Positions 39,179 through 52,370 of a stretch of 64,000 nt of DNA are shown one piece after another. Where the stretch lies: the NCBI RefSeq assembly GCF_963675165.1, contig NC_087377.1, forward strand, positions 3,440,978 through 3,504,977, given 5' to 3'. Every line of letters begins with the position of its first letter. Position 1 is the stretch's first letter. A program made the translations under genes and the position numbers. Source of the DNA: Halichondria panicea. Lineage: Eukaryota > Porifera > Demospongiae > Suberitida > Halichondriidae. Below the pieces are notes generated by a model. That model made no database searches, was not told where the DNA came from, and saw only the letters and a program-made list of their open reading frames with translations.

Positions 39179-42100
39179 ATGAAGTTTCTTATAGCTGTGG
39201 CTCTGTTGGTTGTTGGAATCTCTCCTTGCCCAGGCTTCAGTCAGACCAATGAAGGCTCTGGACAGACCGCTGAGACAACAACTGAGGCACCAACTGATGG
39301 TAAGTGCATGAGAAGGTTTCATAAATTCATCCCCTGTTATATCTGGCATTTGTAAATTGCTCGACACATTAATTAACTGCACGCATGCAGGCTTGTAGAT
39401 CGGTACAGTTACTTACTTATTTTATTAATGTGCTATAATAAATTACATATCTAAAGCTAGAGTCTGGTTTATAGCTGCTATTCAATAATTATATAAGTAA
39501 GTAAGTTATGAGTATAATGTGGACTCATGGCAAGGTGAATAGCACTCGCTGCTTTGCCTCATGCAACTATAGAGGCCCTTCCATTGCACGCCTGCTAATT
39601 ATTGCACTCTAATTTAACCGTGCATACTATTAAATATGCCAATGTATCAAAACACTTGCTCTAGCTGTAAACTTTATAGCTTTATTTTATAGCTATACGG
39701 GTATACCGTAGAACTATAGTTCGACTAGCTTCCAAATAAAATATTTATCTAGCAGACTCTTAGCCTCGATCCCAGGCCGAGTTTTCGCTTTTATAACGGT
39801 TAGGCGAACAACTGGGCCTGGTACTAGTTGTCTGCGCATGCGTCAGTCGTTCGTCAGATTCTGACGAATGGATATTCTCGTTCACTTTCGTGACATTTAT
39901 ATTCGTGTACTATCGTGTACTAGAAGTCAGTTCCCGTTTTATCATTATTTGGAATGGCTCTTAGCTGAAGCTTCTCTCTTCTCTGAAGCTTATTCTGAAG
40001 ACTGAACAACAAGGGAAGAGGTATAAAGCTTTGTCAAGCTTGTTAAGGTCAGATCTTTTTGTGTGGGCCCTATGGCTATGCTATCAAGTCTTGTTCATGT
40101 TTGGCAAGATCTACCAGTATGTAGGTAGACTACAGTTTCATCACTAATATGGTGGATCAAGTGAAGAGTGTGAGCTAGAAAACTTGGTGCTGCCATTATC
40201 AGCTCGTCGACAATGACACTAACCTGTTTAATACGAGAAATTTAATATGTATAGATCTACACGTATTTAAAATGTCTACTTCTCTGTACAGGAGCAATGG
40301 CTAATATCCAGCTATCCCAACAGTGCTCCTCTTGGCTATACTAACGGACGAGACTGGACAGTTTGAGGTAAGGGTTTAACCGTCTTTGGTTTCTTTTAAT
40401 ATTGTCCTATACTCACAGGACTGGAGTATGACCTGCTCATTCGAGTGTTGCTGGGTAGCTCAGAGACATCAAGAGAATCTACTTTTTCTCAAGCAAAATT
40501 TAACTGAGTTACGAGTTGGGGCCTAGAATCAGAGAAGTCCAGCAGCCTGCTAAATCTTTTTGAAACGTAATTTGAAGGCATTCAATCATCCTGAGTTGCC
40601 CTGGGTCACTGTAATTGTGCTGCAAGCACAACTGGCAACTCCCCAGGCCTTTGTGAAGCAGCTCCCTATGTGCATCTTTTGTGTACTCACTCTGTGCATT
40701 TTCTGTCTACAAATTTCCATTATTGATTTATTAAATATTTTTGCCGACCACAAATATACAATGAAAATTTGACGCATGCGCAGACAACTAGTACCAGGCC
40801 CAGTTGTTCGCCTAACCGTTATAAAAGCGAAAACTCGGCCTGGGATCGAGGCTAGCAGACTCTCTGAGCCTCGTGTGCTGAACTTCCTCCTCTAAGCCAG
40901 ACCCCTAGGTACTACCACCTGCGCAGTACTCACAGAGCTAGTGCAACAATGATCGATCGAGTCCACTCTGCTGAAAATAACTGTACTATCTTTCTTAGAA
41001 AATGTGATGGAGCTATCTTTTCTTAACAATAATGACCTCAAGCTATTACCCTATAATGGGTGTTTTAATTTGGCGATTTGGCGGATTTTACCCAAAATCA
41101 CCATAATTACAAGTTTTCCTGTGAACACAACGTCATGCTATTAGCCACGCCTGAGACACCAAATTAAAAAATGCCAAGTCGGTTCAAATGGCTCATCCGC
41201 CAAATGTTCCATGCAGTTATACGGGAGTACAACAAAGCAACCAATAATAGATTTATGGCAGCTTAGTCTGCAGAGGGCGTAAACTATCACCACAATTATA
41301 GTCATCACTATCTACAAGATCTATATATGCAGTGATATCAGGAGCCCATTAATAGAAAGAAGGATTTTATTATGTGGATCACGTTTTGTAGTTGCTATGA
41401 CTCCATTGCCATATATGGAGAGCTAGTGCCAACGTTATACACTATTTGAAGTGGGTTGAATCCCTACACGCGATATACACAATAATTTGTAAGCACTTAG
41501 TCACTTTCCGTGAATTATTTCGGTTTTACCGGAAATTACAAAACGTAAACCACCTCGAATATACACTAAGTTAGACGCTCCTGGTGATATTTATTAATTT
41601 TGATCCCCCGTTACACTTCAGCACTTTCGTATATCAATAAAAATCTCTTACTTTGATGAATGCTAGTGGCTATAACCACAAAGCTATACAAGATATGTGT
41701 GAAGTTTCAATTTCCTGTAGCTTCCTAGCAACAGTAGTTTATCAATAATTATTTGCTGAATCGACTTTAGCCTCGATCCCAGGCCCTTGGAAATAGGGCC
41801 TGGTATAGGCAAATATTCAAATTTGTTCACCTATTATTCAAGTCTCACTTCATCAGCCTATATTATCAGATTCATGACACCTATATTATCAGAGACAACC
41901 CTATAGACAATTCCTACAGTAAATGCATAAAAGCCATAGAAGCAAGAGTACCGTACTCTACCGAGATTACGCCCACCCTAATTGCATGCTACAAAACAGC
42001 TACAGGTGGGATGGGCTTAACTTCGAAAACAGTAGTTTTTGCCTTGAAATTAAGCCCATGTACTCATTAAGAAACTGTCTGCGAGGCCTGCCAGCTCTTG

Positions 42101-45100
42101 AAATACGTCACTATGCAACAATGGTAATGCATGGGTATAAAGTGGCTAGGTATATAAAGAGTCAAGATTCTGCATCAGAAGGTTGTTCCTTGTCACTGTC
42201 AGAGTCTTCATCAGAGATTCAGAGAAGAATGTCCTTGTCTCTTATGCTAGAAAATCTATATATCTAGCTATATTCAAAGTTAACCAGCGTCACCAGCGTA
42301 CACAATAAACTGCTAAACGTTTTCTTGACAACTTGCTCACTGAAAAATGCATCACTTCCTGGTGGGTGTATTCTCGAGGCAAATTAGCCTATGCAGGAAC
42401 TTTCACTCAAAAGTGTGGGTGGGCGTAATTTCGGACGTGGGCGTAATCTCGGTAGAGTACGGTATTATGATAATTATAGAGAGAGTATCGAACGTAGGCA
42501 TACCAGAAAATATCATCCTGCTCTGCCAAAATTGGCCCACCGTTTTTGATAGTAGTACAGATTCCACTATAGCAATTCTGGGATTCCACTATAGACCAAT
42601 GCTCTAAGTTTCCCTTTAGTCGCCCAATGAACTGTATAATTATATAGTCAGTTATTGTTAATTTTTCATAATTTTAATAGCTATAGACTATATATCCATA
42701 TCCATGCATGTAGACTATTCGTTCCATGCTGTAAGTCAAAAACGTGTAGTGAAGTTATAGTTAGAACATGGGAATTCTAGATCCCAAAACATATTGGCTA
42801 CTAGAAATGCACTAGCTTAGCAACAGTCAACCTATATGAACAGCCAACCTAGCAACTGCATCATTATTCTTTTGAAAACTGAAGTTAGCATCTCTGTGTC
42901 TCTACTAAATCTGTGGTCTCTATTCAAGTCAACCCTGTTCCTCCACCTCAGTTTGATGGACAAAATTATAGTCCTAGCTCCACCCACAAAACAGAAACAT
43001 CCAGCTCCTCCCACAGTTTTGCAGCAAACAAGCCAGCACACTTCCCAAGAAACGAGCGGCTTGTACTACTCTCACAAACGAAAGAAAGACGCCTAAGCTA
43101 GAATTTGCAGCAAACAAGCCCAGCAAACGAGCAGCTCGTATACTACTCTTGAACAAAGTGAAAGGAAGTAGAATCCCAGCACTTCCATACATCCAGCTCC
43201 TCCCCGATGTAGCCTTGCAGCAAAAAGCACAGCACACCTCGCAGCACACTGCCCAAAAAATGAGCGTCTCTTACTATTCTCGAACAAAGCCAAAAACAGA
43301 AACTAGAGCTCTTCTCTTTCATTCTAGTTCTGTTATTATGTTACTAGACAAAGCATCTAGCTACAATAATTTTTATGTTATTACATGTGTATCTTCTTGT
43401 AAATCACAATACAATGACTGTACAATGTTGTAGTTTGTAGCCCAGAGCAATCTATAGTACTGGTACTATAGCTCATAGTTCCCTGCGAAATACACTCAAA
43501 TGGGATCTAATGAAGTATAAAGTATAGAGGGTCCTTTTTTGAGGGTTAATTTTTTGCGAATTTTTCGCATAATATTTTCGAGGATAATTTGTTAGTGAAG
43601 TTGTGTATTGAACATTTAGTATTTTCGTGGTTATAATAATTACAGTAACAGCGTTTCTCAAGTGTTGTGATACCACTGTTTGCAGCCCCATGCATTGCAC
43701 CATACTCTATAGCTCCTGTCGAGGCAGATCTTGAACTTATCAAACAACAGTGACAATGCGCATCAAATGTCTGTTGTACTTGGACAAACAATAAACTTAA
43801 ATGAGCAATAAATTGGTAAATGCATCCACTCTTTCATTTACCGTAATCATCTGGGTAATTATGGTACAATTGTACTCCATCAAGCAGGTTGTCTTTCTTC
43901 AAACATTTGCTTGCTTTTGCTATTACCTCAAAACAAAGCAGTGCAATGCTGCACTCCATCATCAATACTACAAAGTAGGTATCAAACTAAAAGCAAATTT
44001 TATGTTTGTGAAGGGGGACTTCGTCATGACTTCTCTAACAACACTTTTTTTAGTTGGTGTTGAATAATCTGAGCTATACCATAATAAAATTATATATCAA
44101 TAAAATGTGTCTGATACATATATATATATACAAACTGTCTGAATATTATTTTGGTGCACTTTCCTTTATTAGTAGGATCTGTATCAGTTGACAGAGTGGA
44201 ATTCTACTACCGCTACAGTGGTGTCAACATTCATATCTACTTTAAAGAATTGATGGAGAATCCATACTTCTATAATTCATTTGATCGTACATCTGCAGTA
44301 CTGTGTATTTTGGATCAATTTGTTTTCAGAAATACAGACACGAATGAAATATTCCAAGCAGAATACGCAGGTACTTGCACTTCCTACCGTGCCAACTCCA
44401 TTCGGATCAACATGAATCCTAGAGATTATCTCAGGCTAGTTTCAGACGAGTTTCTTGACACCACCTTAGAAACTATACCCTTGGAAATGTACACTGCAGA
44501 TATGCTTGGAGCTCCGTTCAACCTTCGCATTGAGCCAGATGACGCCATTGAATTGGACTTGAGATGGAATTTGATTCCTTTCATTAGGAGTTTTGAGTTT
44601 GATTTTTGGATCGATGAGGGGATTCTTCTGATTCATTTCACTACTTTCATTGATGTTGCTACTGTCAATGCCAGCAAGCTATCACTCTCTCTCTCTCCCT
44701 TTTACAATCGGGATGCAAACAACACATGTACAGTTAACATTACGGGTGGTGAAATACTGAACCAGTCGCCTGGCTTAACATCATCTGTGGCTATCAAACT
44801 AACTTCTGATGATCGAGATCTTCTTGTGAGCAAAGGAATATGCACTGGTGGTAATTTGAGTAGGACATTTATTTACAACTGTTACCTTGACATAGAATCA
44901 GGATTTGCTACTGCGTATTTTGGAGTAGACGATTTTTTCACTAATGGCTTTGAGGTCTTTAATTTCCGGAGAGCCGCCACAGGTGAACAGAATGAGTTGT
45001 AGTTCTTCATAGTACACATAGTTTGACGAGTCTTTTCTCCAGATTCTGAGCCAGTGACTATGTCTATTCAGCTGGAGTACATCGATGGATTGACTCTGAA

Positions 45101-48100
45101 CCTAACGCTCGGTCTAGGTCAACCATTTCAAGTTCGATCAACTTCTATTGGTGAGAGGATTATCAGGTAAGGCACCATGCAGACAACAGTTGATTATAGC
45201 ATTATTTTTTGCTTGTACATGCGTGCTTACACAACACCCCTCCCCCTCTACAGTGTGGCGTGTACATGCAGGGACACTAACGAACAAGTGAACCCCATGT
45301 TGGAGATTGACAATGGTGCAGTGCCTATTCCCCTTAACTACATCCAGAATGATTGGCCCAGCACCACTACCTTGAATGCACCCAGGGGGCTAGCTGAGTC
45401 TGGTTTGCAAGGTTACTACACGTGCAGGACAGAGGGGGATACTTTCCTCAGCCATCACCTTCTGCATTCCAGTAAGTACTGAACATGTACTTTATGGTAG
45501 CTTACATGTAGAGCGACAAATACATTCAAGTTGCAGCAATAAATAGCTTGGAGGCAAATAGCTAGATTGTTCAGGTTAGAGTGGTGCCTTTAATTGTATA
45601 TTGTATACAGTATAATACGAGAGCATTGTAGGTATGTACTTGATCATAATAGTGGAATTTGTCATGTTATATAATAAATTATTATTATGTTATGTATAGA
45701 AAACGTCTGTGCTTGACTCAGTTACAGTATGTTTTGTGTTTTGCTTTCTCTCCACTCAGGTATTTTTCACATCTTTTTCTACCAAGGAAGCTTGGCTACA
45801 GCTGATGTACATGAAAACATTGTACTCCGCTTTGCACATGCCGACTTTAATAATGGTGTTTTTGCTGATCCTCGTGATTATCAGTTTAATGTGCGTGACA
45901 TTGGATATGATCAGTCATCGGTATGTTGTAGGACTACTCTTGACCAATACTTTCACCTTCTCCTATAATTATGTGTAGGGTAAGACCAAGCGAGAGGGAA
46001 GAGTCTTTCGTCGGCAGGGTGGCAGAATTGGAAAAGATCCACCTTTTGAGTATCATTTTGAAACAAATACACCGATTCCGTATCATACTGAGCTGCACAT
46101 CAACAGGACCCGGTTTAACTACGAGGGAGAGTATTTGATCATAACTCAATATGATACTTCTCTACTCCCAAGCTTTGGTATCAATGTCAACAGTACGTTA
46201 TATGTATGACTGTATAATCAAATCAGACCAGATACATAGAGATACCGTATTACTGTAATTTTGCGAGTGAAAATGTTTTTGTGAATTAGCCAAATCAGCA
46301 GTAAAATTGGCACCGTGCGATCTGGAGGTCTTTGCTTGCGAACGCTTTAATAATTTTTTAAGACCCATGCAATTAAAGGTAATAAGGCTGGCAGAGTGGC
46401 ATGTGGCATGTGGAAATGTTCCATGTTCAATAATGCTATAATTATAAGGTTACTTCGTTCCTCAATGAACATAATTATATGAACTTTGCTTGTGTATTAA
46501 AGCACTTTCCCCATAGAACCTGAACTGACTCTCTACCCACCGGTCCTGACCCTGCTCAGCTCTGACACTCCCGATACAACCGCCTCTCTCACTTGTACCT
46601 CGGACAATACAAATGTTCCCGTGCTATTCTCTGGAGATTACACTTCACTGGGCATCACGTCTACCTACCTGGATGACACCAACAGCTCTGTGAAATTATA
46701 TTTTAAACTGAGCAAAAGACTCATTGGCATGCTAGATGGAATGGAGTTTATCTGTGAGGCCAGAGACCCTGATGATTTTAACTCTACTGTGTCAACTGCC
46801 AGCTCCACCTTCAGGGAAGTGTCAGGTAATTATAAAGCTAGAGAGCAATAGTGTTCAAATTACAAACTACTTTAACTCTATAACTTATTGCAGCTCTATT
46901 GTCTCTATTTGCGATTGAGCCTGACGGTGATCGTAAACAACTTATAGATGGTGCACTGATCAATACAGCCAGCTCGTTTGAATGCCTGTGGTATATCAAT
47001 CCTACACGAACCGATGTCAAGTCCATCCCTGGAACATTGTTCTGGAGAATCAACCACCTGGAGACAAAAGTAGAAATGGAGTTCACTTCCGACGCTAGTG
47101 GTAAAGATTTTATAGTCACTACACTCGAGAATGGTATCACTCTGAATATTCTCGGCGAATTCCTTGGAAGTGTTTCATGTATCTATGGCAATGACAATGT
47201 AAAGATCAACGCTGTCACTAAAGGTAAGTGTACGGATACTTTACTTTGCTCTGTTAATTTGGCCCCTTTGTCAGTTGCCTCTATCCACAGTTAGTCATAA
47301 TAGAGCTAGCACTGTGTGCAGCATTTGATGGGCTGAATTAGAGTGAGCCTGTCTAAGTTGAAATATTCATCCTATTTTCCTCTTTCTATTTTCCTCTTCA
47401 GCTCTTGTGGAGGGTGTTGACTTCTTTCCTCCTATCTTTCCTGATGATGCTGTGGAATTGTTTGATAGTGATGATGGATGTTCACAGCGGATTTACTCGA
47501 GCACTGGCATTCCTTTTGGAGCAGAAACATACCAATACGTTCATGTGAGTTGAAAAGAGACCTAGTCGGGTGCCGCCACCCTCTACCATTGCTCGGAAGG
47601 AGGTCTGGAATCAAGCTTATCCACAGTTTTGTTCTGCTGGTGGAATTCCACCAGCTCCAATCAGATTGCAGTATCTCATCACACCCACTCAACTTTACCA
47701 CGTGTAAATTGTGCACACGTTGGATTGGCTGAGCAACAATTTTTAATAATCGCTATTGGCTAAAATGAAGGATATTCATGATACTATTGCGTAACAGGCC
47801 AGAACGAAACTGTGGATAGGCTTGATTCCTGACCTCCTTCAAGGAGGGCGGCGATGCCGACTAAGAGACCATCCACACAAACACACGCACATAATTATTA
47901 TACACTCATGCAATGAATCACATTAACTTGATGACTGCATGTATAGTATACTGTTTTTCTCTCCTTCTGCAGGTCTGCACGAATGGCATGCTGACTGTTG
48001 GTACTCCACCTCTCTTTCTCGGTACAGCACAAGAACGATTCCCTACATCTGATATCAGGATCAGCCAGTCAAATTTGCTCGCTCCATTCTGGAACGACCA

Positions 48101-49004
48101 CGATGGCCGAAACCTCGCCTCTAACGTAAACTACAGAGTGTACAGTGGTGCTGCCGGTGATCCAGATTTTATGTATATTGTGAGATCTTTTATCTCAAAT
48201 CATGTCGATGCTAAACTATTTGGCAAGTTTGTTCCCACCTGGATGCTAGTAGCCTCCTGGAGAGATGTTCCTCCGTATCCTCACACTGCAACAGACAGAG
48301 GAAGAGTGAGTGCTGTGTGTGCATGTGTGAGTGCATGTGCGTGTGTGTGCATGTGTGTGCTGTGTGTGCATGAGGGGGTATTACTGTAATAATTATTATG
48401 ATAGTATAGAGGGCCCATAAAATAGGATAATTATAGCATCAAGAGTTCATTAAGAATTGTTGTGTGTGATAGTAGAATAACTAGCATCAAGAATTCATCC
48501 CTAATGAACTTTTGCTTGAAACATAGCAAAAATGTTTCAAGCCTCAGAATAAATGAATTAAAGATTGTGATCATTTAGTTTTTATAGAAGGTGCATGTCC
48601 TTTATTAAGAGAAGATTGCCTTCAATTGCTAATGGAGTACTAATCATTTGAAAGCATTCCTTTTTTATTCCCAGAATTCGTTTGAAGCCATTATCATAAC
48701 TGATGGTGTAGTAACCTTTGTTGTCTACACGTACAACTGTGATGATCTGCAATGGGGTCAGTCGCAGGATGGGGACTATTCTACCATCGGCTACAACATC
48801 AATCCAGCCTCATTTTTTGGTAGTGATAGTAAAGAATTAACTTCCTTCCACGATCATCGTCTTTCAAACCTTCCCATGAGCGAGATGATTGCATGTTCCA
48901 GTCTTGCTAGAGGATCACGTTATCATAACGAGGTGTATCTTGTCGGCCGATCTAAAGATACCACGCAATTGGCACGTGCAGTATGTACAAGCTCTATCAA
49001 CTAG
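39179..49004 (+). CDS. M2 5' part: paralogue of M1, truncated in exon 10 region by an insertion
   Basis: Exons 39179-39299 (signal peptide MKFLIAVALLVVGISPCPGF, no 36-bp repeats), 44176-44982, 45043-45166, 45254-45471, 45760-45920, 45979-46192, 46517-46825, 46894-47223, 47402-47544, 47973-48305, 48675-49004. Phases agree throughout. Compared with M1 there is an extra intron (45921-45978) inside the second Ig-like exon, and the next two modules are on separate exons. The NIDO domain is complete, but after CTSSIN an inserted element brings TAG at 49002-49004. As read, it encodes a secreted protein of signal peptide, beta region, Ig modules and NIDO. Substitutions against M1 are dense in 44.2-47.2 kb. 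Expression unknown. Confidence 0.75.
39761..40854. mobile_element. MULE-like element with 85-bp inverted repeats and 9-bp duplication
   Basis: The left end (39761-39845, TAGCCTCGATCCCAGGCC...) and right end (40770-40854) are perfect inverted copies by eye. They are flanked by GCAGACTCT at 39752-39760 and 40855-40863. The 920-bp interior shows no transposase. This is the cleanest Mutator-type signature in the window. A solo terminal repeat lies at 37217-37295. Confidence 0.9.
41769..41807. mobile_element. Short MULE-end hairpin
   Basis: TAGCCTCGATCCCAGGCC followed by CTTGGAAATAGGGCCTGG forms a stem. It is a fragment of the same terminal-repeat family without a visible second end. Confidence 0.5.
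41951..42462. mobile_element. TA-flanked MITE with CCGTACTCTACCGAG ends
   Basis: CCGTACTCTACCGAGATTAC plus GCCCAC, with the exact inverse at the right end. TA at 41949-41950 and 42463-42464. An open stretch inside (to 42267) has no recognisable domain. Confidence 0.75.
42960..43530. repeat. Imperfect 100-bp repeats followed by Crypton 3' tail
   Basis: Three diverged units with TTGCAGCAAACAAGCC(C)AGCA and CGAGC(G/A)GCT(C/T)GTA(T/C)AC motifs (42960-43310), then about 190 bp matching the tail after the recombinase relic at 3165-3330. Probably the remains of a second Crypton-type element whose recombinase part is gone. Confidence 0.55.
47557..47870. mobile_element. Foldback insertion in M2 intron before NIDO exon 2
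   Basis: GGTCTGGAATCAAGCTTATC pairs with GATAGGCTTGATTCCTGACC, and the outer ends (GACCTAGTCGG and CCGACTAAGAGACC) are also inverted. It is absent from the M1 intron. Flanking duplication not resolved. Confidence 0.6.
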
Positions 49005-49850
49005 TGTTCAAGCTGGCGCTGTGCTAATGCCTCTCGCCATGTTTTTGCTTTCGCTCAAAAGTATTAGAGTGTTATCTATAATGAATTTTATATTAAAGTT
49101 AGCTTATCTATATAAAGTCACTGAGAAGAAAAGACTTATTTACATGCATCTATTGTAAGTTATTATTTTTTGTATTATGTGGCTTACCAGGACATCAAGA
49201 AAGAAGAAAATTGATTCTTCCAGGATCTGTAGTTCAGTGTATATAATATCTAAGAAGAAAAGACCTGTGTACATGCATATTGTTATCTATATTGTTATAT
49301 GGTAGTGTTTTGTGGCTTACCAGGCCCTCAAGACAAAGATGATTCTGCCAGGAGGATCTGGATCTGGATCTTGGATATTATTTTCTCACACATGGGGAAT
49401 GAGCGCGCATGCGCATTACATCCACAGGAATAATTAAAGGGTGTGTCCAAAGAGATCAATTTTACAAATGGCTACTGTACTGCTAGCTAGCTGTTTTAAC
49501 AGATATTTTCTGAGTATTGTAGCTAACAAAAAGCTAGCGCTTTAGTGCAAGGCTAACTCATATGTTGAATAGAAAGTTTGTGCGGACAGATGATGCTATG
49601 AAAGATTCTGAAGAGACTGCAACAGCCTTCAATGTGAGTCAAACTAGCCATAACTCGAGAAAGAAGCTTTAGTTTGCTAATCCACGAATCAAAATCCAAG
49701 AGAACGTGGCTAGAAGCCTATAGAAGCTGTTAGTTTTCGTCGCATTGTAACCGTTGAGCAGTTATAGCTGGAATACACACACACACACACAGACAGACAC
49801 ACACACAGTCAGCTTTACCGTATCCCTCGTGCGGCTACGCCTCGAGGCAT
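49002..49850. mobile_element. Insertion that splits the M2 NIDO/AMOP exon
   Basis: M1 reads ...ATCAACAATGATACC; M2 reads ATCAAC, then about 850 bp, then AACAACGATACATTG. The right part is the reverse complement of the repeat at 4144-5064 (CTTGGATTTTAATTCGTGGATTTGC on the other strand) and ends CGTGCGGCTACGCCTCGAGGCAT. The left part holds a 140-bp direct duplication (GAAGAAAAGAC, GTGGCTTACCAGG, ATTCTKCCAGGA). No clean acceptor-donor pair would splice it out. Confidence 0.75.
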
Positions 49851-50429
49851 AACAACGATACATTGTATGGTGACATCATTGATGGAACCACACTAAAGGA
49901 TGGATGCCCTTGCAACTCGGCTCAAGCATCAAGAGACTTTGCTTATAGTTTTATTGATATGTTTGAGTTGACATTGGACCCTGTGTATGCTGGGCAGTTC
50001 TGTGTGACTCAGAGATTTCCCCAGAGGAACACCATTCTCTGTTGCTATGGGTAAGAGGGTCACCAGAGAGTGGCCAGTCCATACAGACTAATGACGGGGG
50101 TACTCGTTAACTACTTCTTATTAATTTTTTTTTATTACAGACGGAACAGTGGAGCTCTCAACAATGTTGGTGGTATCAGTGGAGTGGTGGCGTATAGTCC
50201 TAGCTTTTTCCCAAGAGAGTTTCTTGATAATGATTACAACTTGCGTCGCAAATGCAGCATAGGAGGTGAAGCTGACACACTGTACAGGACTAGACGACCT
50301 CCAGTGACCTGTGCCACTTATACCCCACCAAGAAGAAGTGAGTGGTAGTTGAAGAATTATTTGTTGTAAAGTAGAGATCTATAGAAACAGTTAATGGCAA
50401 GTACTTCTATTCAGCTAAATATGCAGTTA

Positions 50430-50590
50430 CCTGTATATAGTGTGTCCTTCAACCGGGCGACGCCCCAACTTGATTTGACAATTATTATTATTAAACTTAT
50501 TACATTGTGATGAGGGAATCGAACCCATGCCTTTTCTATCATCTGATCTTATAGGAGAGCTACCTAACCACTAAGCCACACCTATTCTTC
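50430..50590 (-). mobile_element. tRNA-derived SINE
   Basis: On the minus strand, TGGCTTAGTGGTTAGG is a pol III A box and GGGTTCGATTCCC a B box, at tRNA-like spacing. Beyond that lie a non-tRNA body (TTGGGGCGTCGCCCGGTTGA) and TAATAATAAT spacing. Acceptor and T stems do not pair properly, so it is not a working tRNA gene. It lies in a stretch of M2 intron (about 50345-50905) missing from M1. Confidence 0.65.
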
Positions 50591-50991
50591 CCCGATCTGT
50601 GTACTATTAGTAATTCTAGTGTGATGATTTCAGTAATTGTTAAGTACCATATTTGGTAATAGAACTTCAAGTGACATAATTATGTAGGAAGTATAATAAC
50701 CTTTAGTTTTATTAGAGGTGTATGATTATGTCTTGAGTTGTTATTCTCTTACTAGCTAAGTCTAGAATGTTCTCTACTTGCCAGTGTTACCATACCTACT
50801 AATTCTTCCCGATTTGTGTACTATTAGTATTTTCCGTCTGTTGTGACATTGCTGAGAGTCTAATTACTAGTATTAGTGGAGTGTTGGCAGTTAAATTCAC
50901 CAGCTAGAAATGTTTACTAGTTTATACAAATATCCACCTGTTCAGCTAAGTAAAGTGCGGAGTTATCTATTCTATAATCATGTAATTGTCT

Positions 50992-51425
<434 letters not shown>

Positions 51426-51688
51426 CCTTCTGTACGGGTGATCCTCATCTCACCAACCTTGATGGAGCTAAGTTCACATTCAACGGTTGGGGAGAGTACA
51501 TTGTACTGGAGTTGGAGACTGATGACACCACGTTCTGGGTGCAAGCTCGTATGCAACCAATCACAGATTCTCTGGCTACTGAATTAGGTGGTTTCGCTTT
51601 CGCTATGAGCAGGGACACTCCTGTTGAAGTATGTGAGGGGAATTTAATTGATTAAATTGACTTATTATGTGTGAATTCTATTACACAA

Positions 51689-52370
51689 CAGAGGAGTAGG
51701 AAGATGTTTTTGTAAGGGGGTGCTGAGGTGGCCAAAGGCCACTGACAAATCTGGGGGTCCGGGGGCTTGTCCCCAGAAAATTTTGGCATTCTACATTCCC
51801 GGAGATAAATTCTGACCAAATTTGGTACAGTATCAAATTTGCCATAATAATTAATTCTACATGAGTTTACCTGGATAAATTGGCTGCTATATACTTTAAA
51901 TCTATAGAATCTGTTAAGTGGGTATGAATGTACAATAAAAAAAGATTGCATTGTGTCATTGTACTTCGGAGGAATGTTTTCAATCTTCGCAGTGAAGAAA
52001 ACGAACGTTCGCAGTTAGACAGCATGTCTATTTTAGGATCCAGTTACACTTGATCTATAGTCTAGTTACCCTCTTTAGTAGCTGTTCATGGAAACTTACC
52101 ATTGATGTCAAAAATGAGAGGAGACTTGCTTGTTTACTTGCCATGCAGATTCGATTGTGTATTTAAAAGATGTGCAATGTGCTTGCTCTTTATAAGAGAT
52201 ATCTACGATGTGGTTCATTTAGCTGACCTTTGTACTGTGTACGTAACTATGCTAGTATAGCTAGCTCAGTAACTGCATGCTACTAGCTCGACTAGCTACT
52301 ACATGGAGCAAGTAGGTAAGGTAGCTTGAGATAAGGGGGTGCTCCAGCACCCGTGCTTCCTACGCCACTG
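51689..52370. mobile_element. hAT5-like insertion in M2 VWD intron
   Basis: Ends CAGAGGAGTAGGAAG and CTTCCTACGCCACTG, with the 5-bp duplication CACAA at 51684-51688 and 52371-52375. M1 at 28508-28522 gives the empty site ATTACACAATGG. Ends resemble those at 4004-5284. No transposase inside. Confidence 0.85.

Larger units (their letters stand above)
39300..44175. other. M2 intron 1 (4.9 kb), mobile-element rich
   Basis: Holds the 39761 MULE-like element, a solo end at 41769, a TA-flanked MITE at 41951 and a Crypton-related tail near 43 kb. The remaining DNA is AT-rich with no recognised gene. M1's intron 1 is 1.9 kb, with a different set of insertions. Confidence 0.6.

Noticed and set aside
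41923..42267. 114-codon open frame in M2 intron 1
   Set aside because: It spans the edge of a TA-flanked MITE, has no recognisable domain and has no counterpart in M1.
50430..50590. Functional tRNA gene
   Set aside because: A and B boxes are present but acceptor and T stems do not pair, so it is better explained as a SINE.
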